64,000 bases of DNA from JBBTTS01 sp038064135 (GTDB taxonomy: Bacteria > Patescibacteriota > Saccharimonadia > Saccharimonadales > OMJO01). The notes under the pieces are model-generated. The model saw nothing but the letters and a program-made list of their open reading frames with translations, did not search any database and was not told the origin of the DNA. The stretch lies in contig JBBTTS010000014.1 in the NCBI GenBank assembly GCA_038064135.1, forward strand, positions 7,829-71,828, written 5' to 3'. Of the stretch, positions 50,864-59,719 are shown piece after piece (the stretch's first letter is position 1; each line of letters begins with the position of its first letter). The position numbers and the translations under genes are program-made.

Positions 50864-53421
50864 CCGTCTAAGTAGTCGAGTAAAAATGGTTCTTCTCGTT
50901 GGCGCCATGCAACTTTAGCTTCGATTTCGGACATGGCAATTTTAATGTTTCTTGAAAGCAAAGGATTTTTTATTTTAGGCTCAAAAAATTTACGATACTT
51001 TTTTTGCCACGCAGACGTATTTAAGGCTGATGCAGCGTATCCAGGCAAATCATCGAGCATTTTTGGTCCCATATCTTTTTCTAAACGATCCCAATTTTGC
51101 TCTAGCCACTGCCAAGTGGCTGTGCGACTTTTTGGGTTTCTCATAAGATATACAAACCAGCGAAAAATATCTTGAGTCCTAACAATTCCGCCCGGTACAA
51201 TAGTAGCGCTAGTTATTTTTTTAATATCAATTGTTTTTGTGGCTTCGGTTAAGCCAGCCGTTATTGCCAACTGAACTTCTGGGTTGGGTGAACTTTTGTA
51301 CTCGTCTAATAGTTTATCGATATTTGGTTTGCCGTGACGAACAAGGGCTACTAATATCATTGCGCGGTATTCGGCGGGTAAATCTTGGCAATTTTTCTTA
51401 GAGTCATATACATCTAGTGCATATTGAATGGCGTTTTTGTCTCGCCCAGCTAGCATTATTCCAATTATAGTGTGACGTAGAAGGCGCGTATTGGTGTCTT
51501 CGCTGTCTTGCTCATCCCAGCCGAGCTGATCATATAAATTTTTGGCCAAATTTTTTCGAATCTCGTATATGGTTTGTTCGGCAGATTGGTTTCCCTCAAT
51601 CATTGCTGCAGACTGGCTGAGTACCCGTGCGATCATCATCCAGACTGCATCTCGGTCTTCGTTGCTGCAGTTTTGGACAAGTTGGAGGGCGTCAACCAAT
51701 CGAGCCTGACCCCCGCGTGATAAAAGTAGTAAATCGTTTAGGGTATTTATTCTAAGTTGCGGACTAACAGATTTGGTCTGCAGCGCGTCGGACAAATACT
51801 TGTTAGTGTCAGGATCGGTATATTTGGTGATGTAGTGACTGCTAGCATTGATATTAATAAGCAGTGGCTTTTGGGACTTAATAACTATTTGATGTTCGGA
51901 GTTATGAAGTATTTCAGGCGAAGATTCTTGATTTGCAAGTAACGGTACCGGCCAAATAGAATTGTCGCCTTCAGAATCCAAAACAAAACGTTTTTGGCTA
52001 ACCTTGTAGGTTTTAGTAGAAGTTTTAACTACCTTAATTATTGGCAAGCCAGACTGTTCTAGCCAAGGATCCATCAAGGCCTTTATTTGGTGGCCACTAG
52101 ATTGATGCAAGGCCGACCACAAATCATCACGCGTGGTATTTTGGTAAGCGTGCTTTTTAAAGTAATCAGTAAGCCCCTTTTTAAAATTATGCTCACCAAT
52201 ATAATCCATGAGCATTTTAAGCAGCCTGGCTCCCTTGGTATAGACAATAGCAGGATCAAATAAGCTACTAACTTCATCAGGGTGACGGACTTCAGTCCTA
52301 ACGGGCTGGACATCTTTAAAAACATCACGATTACTGGCTAAGATAACGTCCGACATAGTGTATTGCTCCCATTGATACCATTCTGGGTGTAGGTTATCGA
52401 GCGCTATATGTTCCATTAAGCTAGCAAAACTTTCATTTAGCCACAGATCGTCCCACCACTTCATGGTTACTAAATTTCCAAACCATTGATGGGAAAGTTC
52501 ATGGGCAATGACCATTGACACATACTGTTCGCTGGATAACGAGCGGTTTTTTGGATCAACTAAAAGTGCAATCTCGCGGTATGTAATAAGCCCCCAATTT
52601 TCCATGGCGCCGGCGTCAAAATCTGGTAAGGCAATTTGGTCACATTTTGGCAATGGAAATTCAACCCCAAAATAACTTGTGAAAAAATCTAAAATTGCCG
52701 CCCCTTCCTTTGCGCTGTAAGCAAGATGTGACTTTGGCTGGGCTATTGAGCCCCAGCTTTTTATTACAACGCCACCTTTACTTTCGGCTTCAGCAAAGTG
52801 CATTTCGCCTGCCACGAAAGCCAGTAAATATGTCGACATTATTGGCGTACGTTCAAACGCAACTGTCCGCCTACCTTCTGTAATTTTATTAGACTTCTCG
52901 GGCATATTAGACAAAACCGTATCGACCTCGTCACTCGTTATGGTTACATCAAAAGTAGCTTTTGCATCGGGTTCATCGATGCACGGCAATACTTCACGGG
53001 CATGATGAGCTTCAAACTGTGTGGCCAGGATAGATTTTCTCTTATTTTTGTGAGTATATCGGCAAGGATACAGACCGTTCATTGGGTCTGTTATTTTACC
53101 TAAAAACTTAATACTGATTTCGTATTCGCCGACGTGGATTAAATTTTCGGTGTGTAAGCGTAACTCACTAAACTTAACATGGGTATTTAATCGCTTTAAT
53201 CCAATCTCTTGACGACCTTGTTTTTTGTCAACTTTTATAATTTTGGCTTCGATAATTTTTAATCCCTTTTGATTAAATACTAGTCTTTTGGCTGGCCGGC
53301 CAACTTTATGGCCCAAAATAACTACCTGGCCGCTGAAAGTTGAATCACTTCGGTTTAGATCTATGCTTAAGTCGTAATGTTTGGGCTTGAACTGCCGCAC
53401 TAATCTAGGGGCCTTTTTCAT
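50860..53421 (-). CDS. pepN: M1-family aminopeptidase
   Basis: This 853-residue zinc aminopeptidase has the substrate motif GAMENWGLITYRE, the zinc site HELSHQWFGN with the third ligand Glu in LNESFASLME, and a C-terminal ERAP1-like helical domain. It removes N-terminal residues from peptides, either recycling amino acids or using host peptides, which would matter for a cell with little amino-acid synthesis. No signal peptide is visible. TAAAAT ends 7 nt before the ATG. Confidence 0.96.
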   Translation of the reverse strand: MKKAPRLVRQFKPKHYDLSIDLNRSDSTFSGQVVILGHKVGRPAKRLVFNQKGLKIIEAKIIKVDKKQGRQEIGLKRLNTHVKFSELRLHTENLIHVGEYEISIKFLGKITDPMNGLYPCRYTHKNKRKSILATQFEAHHAREVLPCIDEPDAKATFDVTITSDEVDTVLSNMPEKSNKITEGRRTVAFERTPIMSTYLLAFVAGEMHFAEAESKGGVVIKSWGSIAQPKSHLAYSAKEGAAILDFFTSYFGVEFPLPKCDQIALPDFDAGAMENWGLITYREIALLVDPKNRSLSSEQYVSMVIAHELSHQWFGNLVTMKWWDDLWLNESFASLMEHIALDNLHPEWYQWEQYTMSDVILASNRDVFKDVQPVRTEVRHPDEVSSLFDPAIVYTKGARLLKMLMDYIGEHNFKKGLTDYFKKHAYQNTTRDDLWSALHQSSGHQIKALMDPWLEQSGLPIIKVVKTSTKTYKVSQKRFVLDSEGDNSIWPVPLLANQESSPEILHNSEHQIVIKSQKPLLININASSHYITKYTDPDTNKYLSDALQTKSVSPQLRINTLNDLLLLSRGGQARLVDALQLVQNCSNEDRDAVWMMIARVLSQSAAMIEGNQSAEQTIYEIRKNLAKNLYDQLGWDEQDSEDTNTRLLRHTIIGIMLAGRDKNAIQYALDVYDSKKNCQDLPAEYRAMILVALVRHGKPNIDKLLDEYKSSPNPEVQLAITAGLTEATKTIDIKKITSATIVPGGIVRTQDIFRWFVYLMRNPKSRTATWQWLEQNWDRLEKDMGPKMLDDLPGYAASALNTSAWQKKYRKFFEPKIKNPLLSRNIKIAMSEIEAKVAWRQREEPFLLDYLDG

Positions 53422-53476
53422 TTGGTTAATTTTAACATATCTAGTAACTACCTAACTTCCAACTAGTTAAATTTAG

Positions 53477-53506
53477 TTGATTTATTAGTGCAAGTTGAGC
53501 TATAAT
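53477..53506 (+). promoter_or_regulatory. nusA promoter
   Basis: TTGATT (53477-53482), 18 bp, TATAAT (53501-53506). Predicted start near 53513, only about 7 nt before the leader hairpin. Confidence 0.65.
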
Positions 53507-53519
53507 GTAGGTAATCCGT

Positions 53520-53545
53520 TCCGACCAACTAAGGTCGGACTTTTT
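53520..53545 (+). terminator. Attenuator-like hairpin in the nusA leader
   Basis: TCCGACC (53520-53526), loop AACTAA, GGTCGGA (53533-53539), then CTTTTT. This intrinsic-terminator shape lies between the nusA promoter and its ribosome site, so it could reduce nusA expression when NusA is abundant. Confidence 0.6.
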
Positions 53546-53563
53546 AATGAAAGAGAGGAAAAA

Positions 53564-54730
53564 ATGGATCTGGACATAAAGCAACTGGCACTAGCCGTAA
53601 AGACTATTGCCGAAGAAAAAAACTTACCCGAAGAATCTGTACAGGAAGTAGTAGAGCAAGCATTAGCAGCCGCCTATCGCAGGGATTACGGAGATCGCGA
53701 ACAAGAAGTACGTGTAAATATGAATTTACACACCGGCGATATCGATATTTATGTGACTAAAGAGGTTGTCGAAAAAGTTGGCGACCCAAATTTCGAAATT
53801 AGCCTAACAGATGCCAAAACGCTTAAGAAAGACGCTAAAATTGGCGACATGCAGGAAGTATACGAAAAGGTTGAAGATTTCGGCCGGGTAGCTGCCCAAA
53901 CTGCTAAGCAAGTTGTACTGCAACGCCTGCGAGAAGCCGAGCGTGAAATTATCATGAACGAATACGAAGATAAAATTGGCACGGTAATTAATGGAATTGT
54001 AGCAAGGGTCGAAGGCCGCGTTGTTCGTGTTGACCTTGGTAAAGCACAAGCTATAATGCCCATTAGTGAGCAAATACAGAGCGAACGCTACTATCCTGGT
54101 CAACGAATCAAAGTCTACTTAAAAGATGTCGAGCGTGGGTTTCGCGGACCACAGTTAGTTGTTTCGCGTGGCAATACCCAGTTTATTGATTGGTTGTTTC
54201 GGGCCGAAGTTCCTGAGATGGAAAGTGGCGCTGTTGAGATAAAGGATATTGCCCGTGAAGGAGGGGTACGTAGCAAGATTGCCGTCTCCAGCTCGGTACA
54301 GGGTGTCGACCCTGTGGGTACATTTGTGGGCGGACACGGTACTCGTGTTAACGCTGTAATGAGCGAAGTTGGTGAGCAGGAAAAAATAGATATTGTTGTG
54401 TGGGACGCCGACCCTAAGACCTATATAGTTAATGCTCTTAGTCCAACCAAAGTAACTAGGGTGGACCTCGACGAAGCCAACAAAAAGGCTAAAGTTGTTG
54501 TACCAGAAGACCAATTAAGCATTGCTATCGGCAAAAGCGGCCAAAATGTACGCCTTGCTAGCAAATTAGCCGGTTTTGATCTTGATATCACGGCCGAAAA
54601 ATCAGTTGCCGAACCTGCAGAAGTTGTCGAAGAAGCCAAACCATCTGGCCCGCCAAAACTCAAGAAGAAAGAGCAACTCGAGAGTAGTCTACTGGAAGCA
54701 ATCGAGGAACACGGCCAAGAGTCGAAATAG
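53564..54730 (+). CDS. nusA: Transcription termination/antitermination factor NusA
   Basis: This protein of 388 residues has an N-terminal polymerase-binding domain, S1 domain (GTVINGIVARVEGRVVRVDLGKAQAIMP), KH1 (EVPEMESGAVEIKDIAREGGVRSKIAV), and KH2 (VVPEDQLSIAIGKSGQNVRLASKLAGFDLDI), with a short acidic/basic tail and no C-terminal acidic repeats. It binds RNA polymerase and helps pausing and hairpin-dependent termination. The ATG at 53564 follows AGAGAGG; the frame's upstream ATG at 53495 precedes the promoter's predicted start and is rejected. Confidence 0.95.
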   Translation: MDLDIKQLALAVKTIAEEKNLPEESVQEVVEQALAAAYRRDYGDREQEVRVNMNLHTGDIDIYVTKEVVEKVGDPNFEISLTDAKTLKKDAKIGDMQEVYEKVEDFGRVAAQTAKQVVLQRLREAEREIIMNEYEDKIGTVINGIVARVEGRVVRVDLGKAQAIMPISEQIQSERYYPGQRIKVYLKDVERGFRGPQLVVSRGNTQFIDWLFRAEVPEMESGAVEIKDIAREGGVRSKIAVSSSVQGVDPVGTFVGGHGTRVNAVMSEVGEQEKIDIVVWDADPKTYIVNALSPTKVTRVDLDEANKKAKVVVPEDQLSIAIGKSGQNVRLASKLAGFDLDITAEKSVAEPAEVVEEAKPSGPPKLKKKEQLESSLLEAIEEHGQESK

Positions 54731-54779
54731 GAATAAAGCTTGGCGACATCAGTGTAAGCCAGAAAACGTACATATAAAT

Positions 54780-54806
54780 TTAGCACTCTTGACACGTGAG
54801 TGCTAG
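54780..54806 (+). promoter_or_regulatory. CIRCE operator (HrcA site)
   Basis: TTAGCACTC, 9-nt spacer, GAGTGCTAG: eight of nine inverted positions of the consensus CIRCE. It lies 50 bp upstream of clpC. HrcA binding would block the promoter and heat would release it. hrcA is not in this window. Confidence 0.93.
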
Positions 54807-54818
54807 TTTGGGTACTAT
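54789..54818 (+). promoter_or_regulatory. clpC promoter inside the CIRCE element
   Basis: The 9-nt CIRCE spacer starts with a consensus -35 box (TTGACA, 54789-54794); TACTAT (54813-54818) is the -10 after 18 bp. Repressor and polymerase cannot both bind. Confidence 0.75.
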
Positions 54819-54856
54819 GTATTTAGCGAAACATTCGCCGAAAGTGGGAATAAACT

Positions 54857-57331
54857 ATGTTACCAAACAACGCCGATTTTCAAGATTTTCTAAATAACTT
54901 AACCGATAATGCTCTTCAAAGCTTAAGGCACGCCGGCGCAATAGCGCAAAGTTTAGGCAGCGCATATGTTGGTACAGAACACTTATTACTTGGCGTTTTA
55001 GCCCAAGAAAGCAGTGTTGGCGCGAAAATGCTTGAAAACGCCGGCGTAACCCTGGATCGAGCTAGATTGGCACTAAATCTTACACCCAAAACTCTGGTTA
55101 TTAATATCGGTGCCAAGGGTTTAAGTGAAATTGCCAAACTAACACTTAAAATGGCCTCGGACGTTGCGCAAGATTTTAATCAAGAAATTACTGGCACCGA
55201 GCATATTTTATACAGTATTTTATCTCAAAAAAATGCTCGTGCAACTACACTGCTTCGCGACATGAACGTTAATGTTGACTCACTAAATTCTGAACTAGAA
55301 CAGTTTTTAAACAGACAGCAGTATGAAAATGGCGGCGAAATCGGTACGAGGCGTAAATCAAAACGTCGTGGCAAAACTGCACTTGATGTTTTTGGAACAG
55401 ACCTCACCGACCAAGCTAGGCAGGGCAAACTTGACCCAGTTGTTGGCCGGGAAGCTCAGATCCGCAGACTGATTACAATTTTAAACAGGCGCACTAAGAA
55501 TAACCCTGTACTTATTGGCGAACCCGGTGTGGGTAAGACAGCTATCGTAGAAGGATTAGCCCAAAGAATTATTCAAGATGATGTTCCGGATAGTCTAGCC
55601 GATAAACGGATCGTAATGTTGGACTTGGCGGGTATGATTGCTGGTACAAAATACCGTGGCGAATTCGAGGAGCGACTTAAAAAAGTTATGGCCGAACTTG
55701 AAAATGATAAAAAATCGATTGTATTTATTGACGAGCTGCACTTAATTGTGGGTGCAGGTGCTGCCGAAGGTGCAATGGATGCCGGTAATATATTGAAACC
55801 AGCTTTGGCACGTGGCAAGATACAACTAATTGGCGCTACAACTACCGCTGAATATACCAAACATATCGAAAAAGACGCTGCCCTAGAGCGCCGATTTCAG
55901 CCGATTATTGTTCCAGAGGCCACGCCTGCCGAGACGTTGGCTATTTTGAAGGGTCTCAGAAAACATTATGAACAATTTCATGCTGTAGAAGTTAGTGATG
56001 AAGTACTGGAAGACACTGTAGCACTTGCTAAGCGGTATGTTAGGGATCGTTTTATGCCAGATAAAGCCATAGACCTAATGGATGAAACCGCGGCCTATTT
56101 GCGAGTCGACAAAGGTAAAACGCCACCAGAAGTGCGTAAACTCCAGAAAGAACTTAAGCTACTTAACATCCGCCGTGAGGAAGCAGCTGATGCCGAGGAG
56201 TACGAAAAAGCTGCTGCTTATAAAACCAAGGCCGCTCAAGTTCAGGAAAAATTAGAGGTTTTACTAAAAGACGTCAGACAAAATAATAAGTTAGTTATGA
56301 GCAGCGATGATGTTGCCGAAGTTGTTGCAAGAATGACTGGTGTGCCTGTAAAAAAAGTTATCCGTTCCGAGGCGAAATATTTACTGGAGCTAGAAAAAAA
56401 ATTAGCAAGATATATCATTGGCCAAACTGAAGCCGTCAGTGCTGTAGCCCGAGCAATTCGACGAAACCGCGTTGGAATTAGCAGTGATACACGTCCTATT
56501 GGATCATTTGTATTTCTTGGCCCTACTGGCGTTGGCAAAACTGAATTAGCCCGAGTATTGGCCCGCGAATTTTATGGCACAAACGATGCCATGATAAAAA
56601 TTGACATGAGCGAATTCGCCGAGCGTCACACAGTATCAAGGCTAGTTGGCGCTCCGGCTGGATATGTTGGTTATGATGATGGCGGTCAGCTAACCGATAA
56701 AATCCGACGCCAACCATATAGCCTAGTATTGTTCGACGAAATTGAAAAAGCTCACCCCGAAGTCTTTAACATGTTGCTGCAAATTCTAGAAGACGGTGTG
56801 CTTACTGACGCTAAGGGTCGGAAAATCGACTTTAGTAACTCTATTGTTATCATGACCAGCAACCTAGGCGCCGAAAAACTACAAAAAGAAGCTAATTTAG
56901 GCTTTAACGTGGCGCGAACCTCTGACAATAAAGACCTAGATGAACTGCATCAGCGCAACAAAGAACGTGTAACTGATGAGCTTAAAAAACTGATGCGTCC
57001 GGAACTACTTAATAGAATAGATAAAGTCATTGTCTTTAGGGCATTAACTCAAAAAGATGCTATCAAAATTCTTGACCTTCAGCTGGCTGAATTACAAGAC
57101 AGGTTAGTCAAACACGGCTTGGCCGTGAAAGTATCAATGTCGGCAAAGAATTACTTGCTCGAAAACGGCTATGACCCACTAAATGGTGCTCGACCAATGA
57201 GACGTTTAATCCAAGAAACTGTTGAAGATCAAATTGCCATGCAACTTTTAGGCTCTAAATATCAAAAAGGTAGTGTTGTGTCGGTGTCTGTTAAAAATGG
57301 TGAATTAGAATATTCTGCCGCAAAAGAATAA
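54857..57331 (+). CDS. clpC: ATP-dependent Clp protease ATP-binding subunit ClpC
   Basis: This 824-residue class I Clp ATPase has an N-terminal Clp repeat domain ([15 protein letters not shown], then [10 protein letters not shown]), first ATPase with [13 protein letters not shown] (about 222), a UVR-containing middle segment (about 420-450, [14 protein letters not shown]), second ATPase with [14 protein letters not shown] (about 555), and a C-terminal sensor region. It unfolds proteins for ClpP or acts as a chaperone. CIRCE control marks it as a heat-shock gene, which is less common than CIRCE at groESL. Confidence 0.95.
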   Translation: MLPNNADFQDFLNNLTDNALQSLRHAGAIAQSLGSAYVGTEHLLLGVLAQESSVGAKMLENAGVTLDRARLALNLTPKTLVINIGAKGLSEIAKLTLKMASDVAQDFNQEITGTEHILYSILSQKNARATTLLRDMNVNVDSLNSELEQFLNRQQYENGGEIGTRRKSKRRGKTALDVFGTDLTDQARQGKLDPVVGREAQIRRLITILNRRTKNNPVLIGEPGVGKTAIVEGLAQRIIQDDVPDSLADKRIVMLDLAGMIAGTKYRGEFEERLKKVMAELENDKKSIVFIDELHLIVGAGAAEGAMDAGNILKPALARGKIQLIGATTTAEYTKHIEKDAALERRFQPIIVPEATPAETLAILKGLRKHYEQFHAVEVSDEVLEDTVALAKRYVRDRFMPDKAIDLMDETAAYLRVDKGKTPPEVRKLQKELKLLNIRREEAADAEEYEKAAAYKTKAAQVQEKLEVLLKDVRQNNKLVMSSDDVAEVVARMTGVPVKKVIRSEAKYLLELEKKLARYIIGQTEAVSAVARAIRRNRVGISSDTRPIGSFVFLGPTGVGKTELARVLAREFYGTNDAMIKIDMSEFAERHTVSRLVGAPAGYVGYDDGGQLTDKIRRQPYSLVLFDEIEKAHPEVFNMLLQILEDGVLTDAKGRKIDFSNSIVIMTSNLGAEKLQKEANLGFNVARTSDNKDLDELHQRNKERVTDELKKLMRPELLNRIDKVIVFRALTQKDAIKILDLQLAELQDRLVKHGLAVKVSMSAKNYLLENGYDPLNGARPMRRLIQETVEDQIAMQLLGSKYQKGSVVSVSVKNGELEYSAAKE

Positions 57332-57355
57332 GCCAATAATGCTAAACTGGATCTT

Positions 57356-58327
57356 GTGGTAACCAATAAAAAACACCGCTTTGTCTCATTGTTTGGCAGT
57401 TTATTTTTGTTGAGTGTCTTGTTTTTAGGATTAGGTTTTCGGCAAGAAGTCGACGACTGGTTGCGGCTAAGAGACTATACCCCGCCGAAAATTATTAGTG
57501 ATTTAGCATCGGCCACGACCATGAATGAACTAGGGCGCAAACTGTTTTATGTTTATGAACCGGTATTAAACGACAAAACTACATTTAACGAAAATTGTGA
57601 AGACAGCGAAAAATCAGTAGTTTTAGGTTGTTATGTAAGCAAAGCCGGAATTTATATTTTTGATATTAGTGATGAGCGACTTTCTGGGATCGAGGAAGTT
57701 ACGGCAGCCCACGAAATGTTGCATGTTGCCTATGAACGGCTTAGCAACGACAAAGACTGGATCGACAACATGGTTACAAATGCCTATAAAAGTGTAAAAA
57801 GCGAACGCATCCGAAAAACCATCGAGCAATACAAAGCCAAAGACTCCAAGGTTGTATCGAATGAACTACATTCGATTTTGGCTACCGAAGTACGAAATTT
57901 ACCAAAAGATTTAGAAAGTTACTATCGCCGCTTTTTTACAAACCGAAAGGCTATTGTAGATTTGGCAGAACGTTACGAAGCAGCATTTGCCGAGCGCGAG
58001 GCCAAAATTCAGTCTTATGATGACCAGTTAGCTAAATTAAAGTCACAAATTGATGCTAGCGATGCCAAGCTGGATAAGCTAAAAGATCAATTACAATCAG
58101 AAAAAACTCGAATGGATGAACTGTTAAAAAATAAACAAATACAAGAATACAACCAAGCGGTACCTGGCTATAACAACTTAGTGCGTAGTTATAATTCTCT
58201 GGCCGGTAACACAAGGGCTTTAATAGAGCAATATAACCAAATAGTTGCCAACCGAAACGCTACTGCATCCGAGGAAAACGAACTCATCAAAGCCATAGAC
58301 AGCCGGCCAGAGAACATACAGCTCTAA
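57356..58327 (+). CDS. Membrane-anchored protein with HExxH motif and coiled coil
   Basis: This 323-residue protein starts at GTG, with TAAACT 7 nt upstream. It has an N-terminal signal anchor (about 10-28), a domain with VTAAHEMLHVAYERL (about 120), and a long coiled coil (about 200-265). HEMLH matches the HExxH zinc motif of metallopeptidases and is placed in a helix, with acidic residues downstream that could be the third ligand. It is likely outside the membrane. It may cut or remodel surface proteins; a non-catalytic role is also possible. I do not recognise a named family. Confidence 0.7.
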   Translation: MVTNKKHRFVSLFGSLFLLSVLFLGLGFRQEVDDWLRLRDYTPPKIISDLASATTMNELGRKLFYVYEPVLNDKTTFNENCEDSEKSVVLGCYVSKAGIYIFDISDERLSGIEEVTAAHEMLHVAYERLSNDKDWIDNMVTNAYKSVKSERIRKTIEQYKAKDSKVVSNELHSILATEVRNLPKDLESYYRRFFTNRKAIVDLAERYEAAFAEREAKIQSYDDQLAKLKSQIDASDAKLDKLKDQLQSEKTRMDELLKNKQIQEYNQAVPGYNNLVRSYNSLAGNTRALIEQYNQIVANRNATASEENELIKAIDSRPENIQL

Positions 58328-58369
58328 ACACGATCTGTACATTTGCTTATCTTGGGCTACAATGGAGCC

Positions 58370-59719
58370 ATGGCAAAAAAACCGACGGTGCAATATGTAT
58401 GTAGCAACTGTGGTCACACTTCACAATCTTATAGCGGGAAATGTTTTAACTGTGGCGAATGGAATACTCTAGATGAGCAATTGACGGCCAATGCGACCTT
58501 TGATGCTGCTAAAAAGGGGCGTAGTTTGGCTACTGAATCACTTTTGTCGGCAATCAAACACGATTTTAAACGTATTCAAACAGGTCTAAATGATGTAGAT
58601 GATGTTTTGGGTGGTGGGTTGGTTGCTGGTAGCGTAAACCTTATTGCCGGGCAACCTGGAATTGGCAAAAGTACACTTCTGCTTCAGCTTGCTAATCAAA
58701 TTTCAATCAAAAACAAGGTGTTATACATAAGCGGAGAAGAATCAGCTCATCAAATTGGTTTACGAGCAAAAAGGCTTTCAACCACTAGTAAGTCGTTGAC
58801 TTTGGCAACCAGTACGGTCGCCGACGACATAGCAGCTACAATTAGTCAAAATGAATTTGATGTAGTTATTGTAGACTCAATTCAATCTGTGGCATGTAAC
58901 GACATTAGTTCTGCAGCAGGCAGTGTTAATCAAATCACCAATAGTACAAATATGATTTCAAGTGTCGCAAAACAATCCAACACAGCGCTAATTTTAGTGG
59001 GTCATGTTACCAAAGAAGGCTCAATTGCTGGCCCAAAGGTATTAGAACATGTAGTTGATGTAGTCTTACATCTTGAGGGCGACAGATACGGTGGATTTAA
59101 AGTTCTGCGAGCAATTAAAAACCGTTATGGCTCAACAACAGAAGCGGGTATTTTCGAAATGACCGATAAAGGATTATTGCCGGTCGATAATCCATCAGCT
59201 GCTCTCCTGGCCGAACGACAAGTTACTGATGGATCGATTGTGTTGGCAACATTAGAGGGGACAAGGCCGCTTTTAGTAGAAGTTCAAGCCTTAGTTAATC
59301 GATCAAGTTATGGCTACCCAAAGCGGGCAGCTAGTGGGCTTGATATAAATAGGCTTAATCTATTAGTCGCAATGCTCGAAAAACGTACTAAACTTAATTT
59401 AGCTGACCAGGATATTTATATAAATATTGTCGGCGGAATTCGGTTAAGTGAACCAGCGGCAGATTTGGCAATTTGCATGGCTGTAGCATCGGCAGCCAAA
59501 GGCTTGCAATTAAAAACAAATGCAGTAGTTTTTGGTGAAGTTGGACTTAGCGGCGAAGTTCGCCATGTGCCATTTATAGATAAACGTGTTGCCGAAGCTA
59601 AAAAGCTTGGTTTTAAAAATTGTATAGGACCAATTCAGAAAGATTCCAATAAAATTAACGACTTTATTGGTGTACGTGACGTACGAAGTGCTCTGAATAC
59701 ATTCTTAGAAAAAGATTAA
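58370..59719 (+). CDS. radA: DNA repair protein RadA
   Basis: This protein of about 449 residues has a four-cysteine zinc finger (C11, C14, C25, C28), a RecA-like core with Walker A GQPGIGKSTLLLQ, Walker B DVVIVDSIQSV, the RadA-specific KNRYGS motif, and a Lon-like C-terminal domain (GGIRLSEPAADLAICMAVAS). It is a branch-migration helicase in recombination. The ATG at 58370 has TACAAT exactly 6 nt before it; an upstream frame start at 58343 lies before that box and is rejected. Confidence 0.96.
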   Translation: MAKKPTVQYVCSNCGHTSQSYSGKCFNCGEWNTLDEQLTANATFDAAKKGRSLATESLLSAIKHDFKRIQTGLNDVDDVLGGGLVAGSVNLIAGQPGIGKSTLLLQLANQISIKNKVLYISGEESAHQIGLRAKRLSTTSKSLTLATSTVADDIAATISQNEFDVVIVDSIQSVACNDISSAAGSVNQITNSTNMISSVAKQSNTALILVGHVTKEGSIAGPKVLEHVVDVVLHLEGDRYGGFKVLRAIKNRYGSTTEAGIFEMTDKGLLPVDNPSAALLAERQVTDGSIVLATLEGTRPLLVEVQALVNRSSYGYPKRAASGLDINRLNLLVAMLEKRTKLNLADQDIYINIVGGIRLSEPAADLAICMAVASAAKGLQLKTNAVVFGEVGLSGEVRHVPFIDKRVAEAKKLGFKNCIGPIQKDSNKINDFIGVRDVRSALNTFLEKD

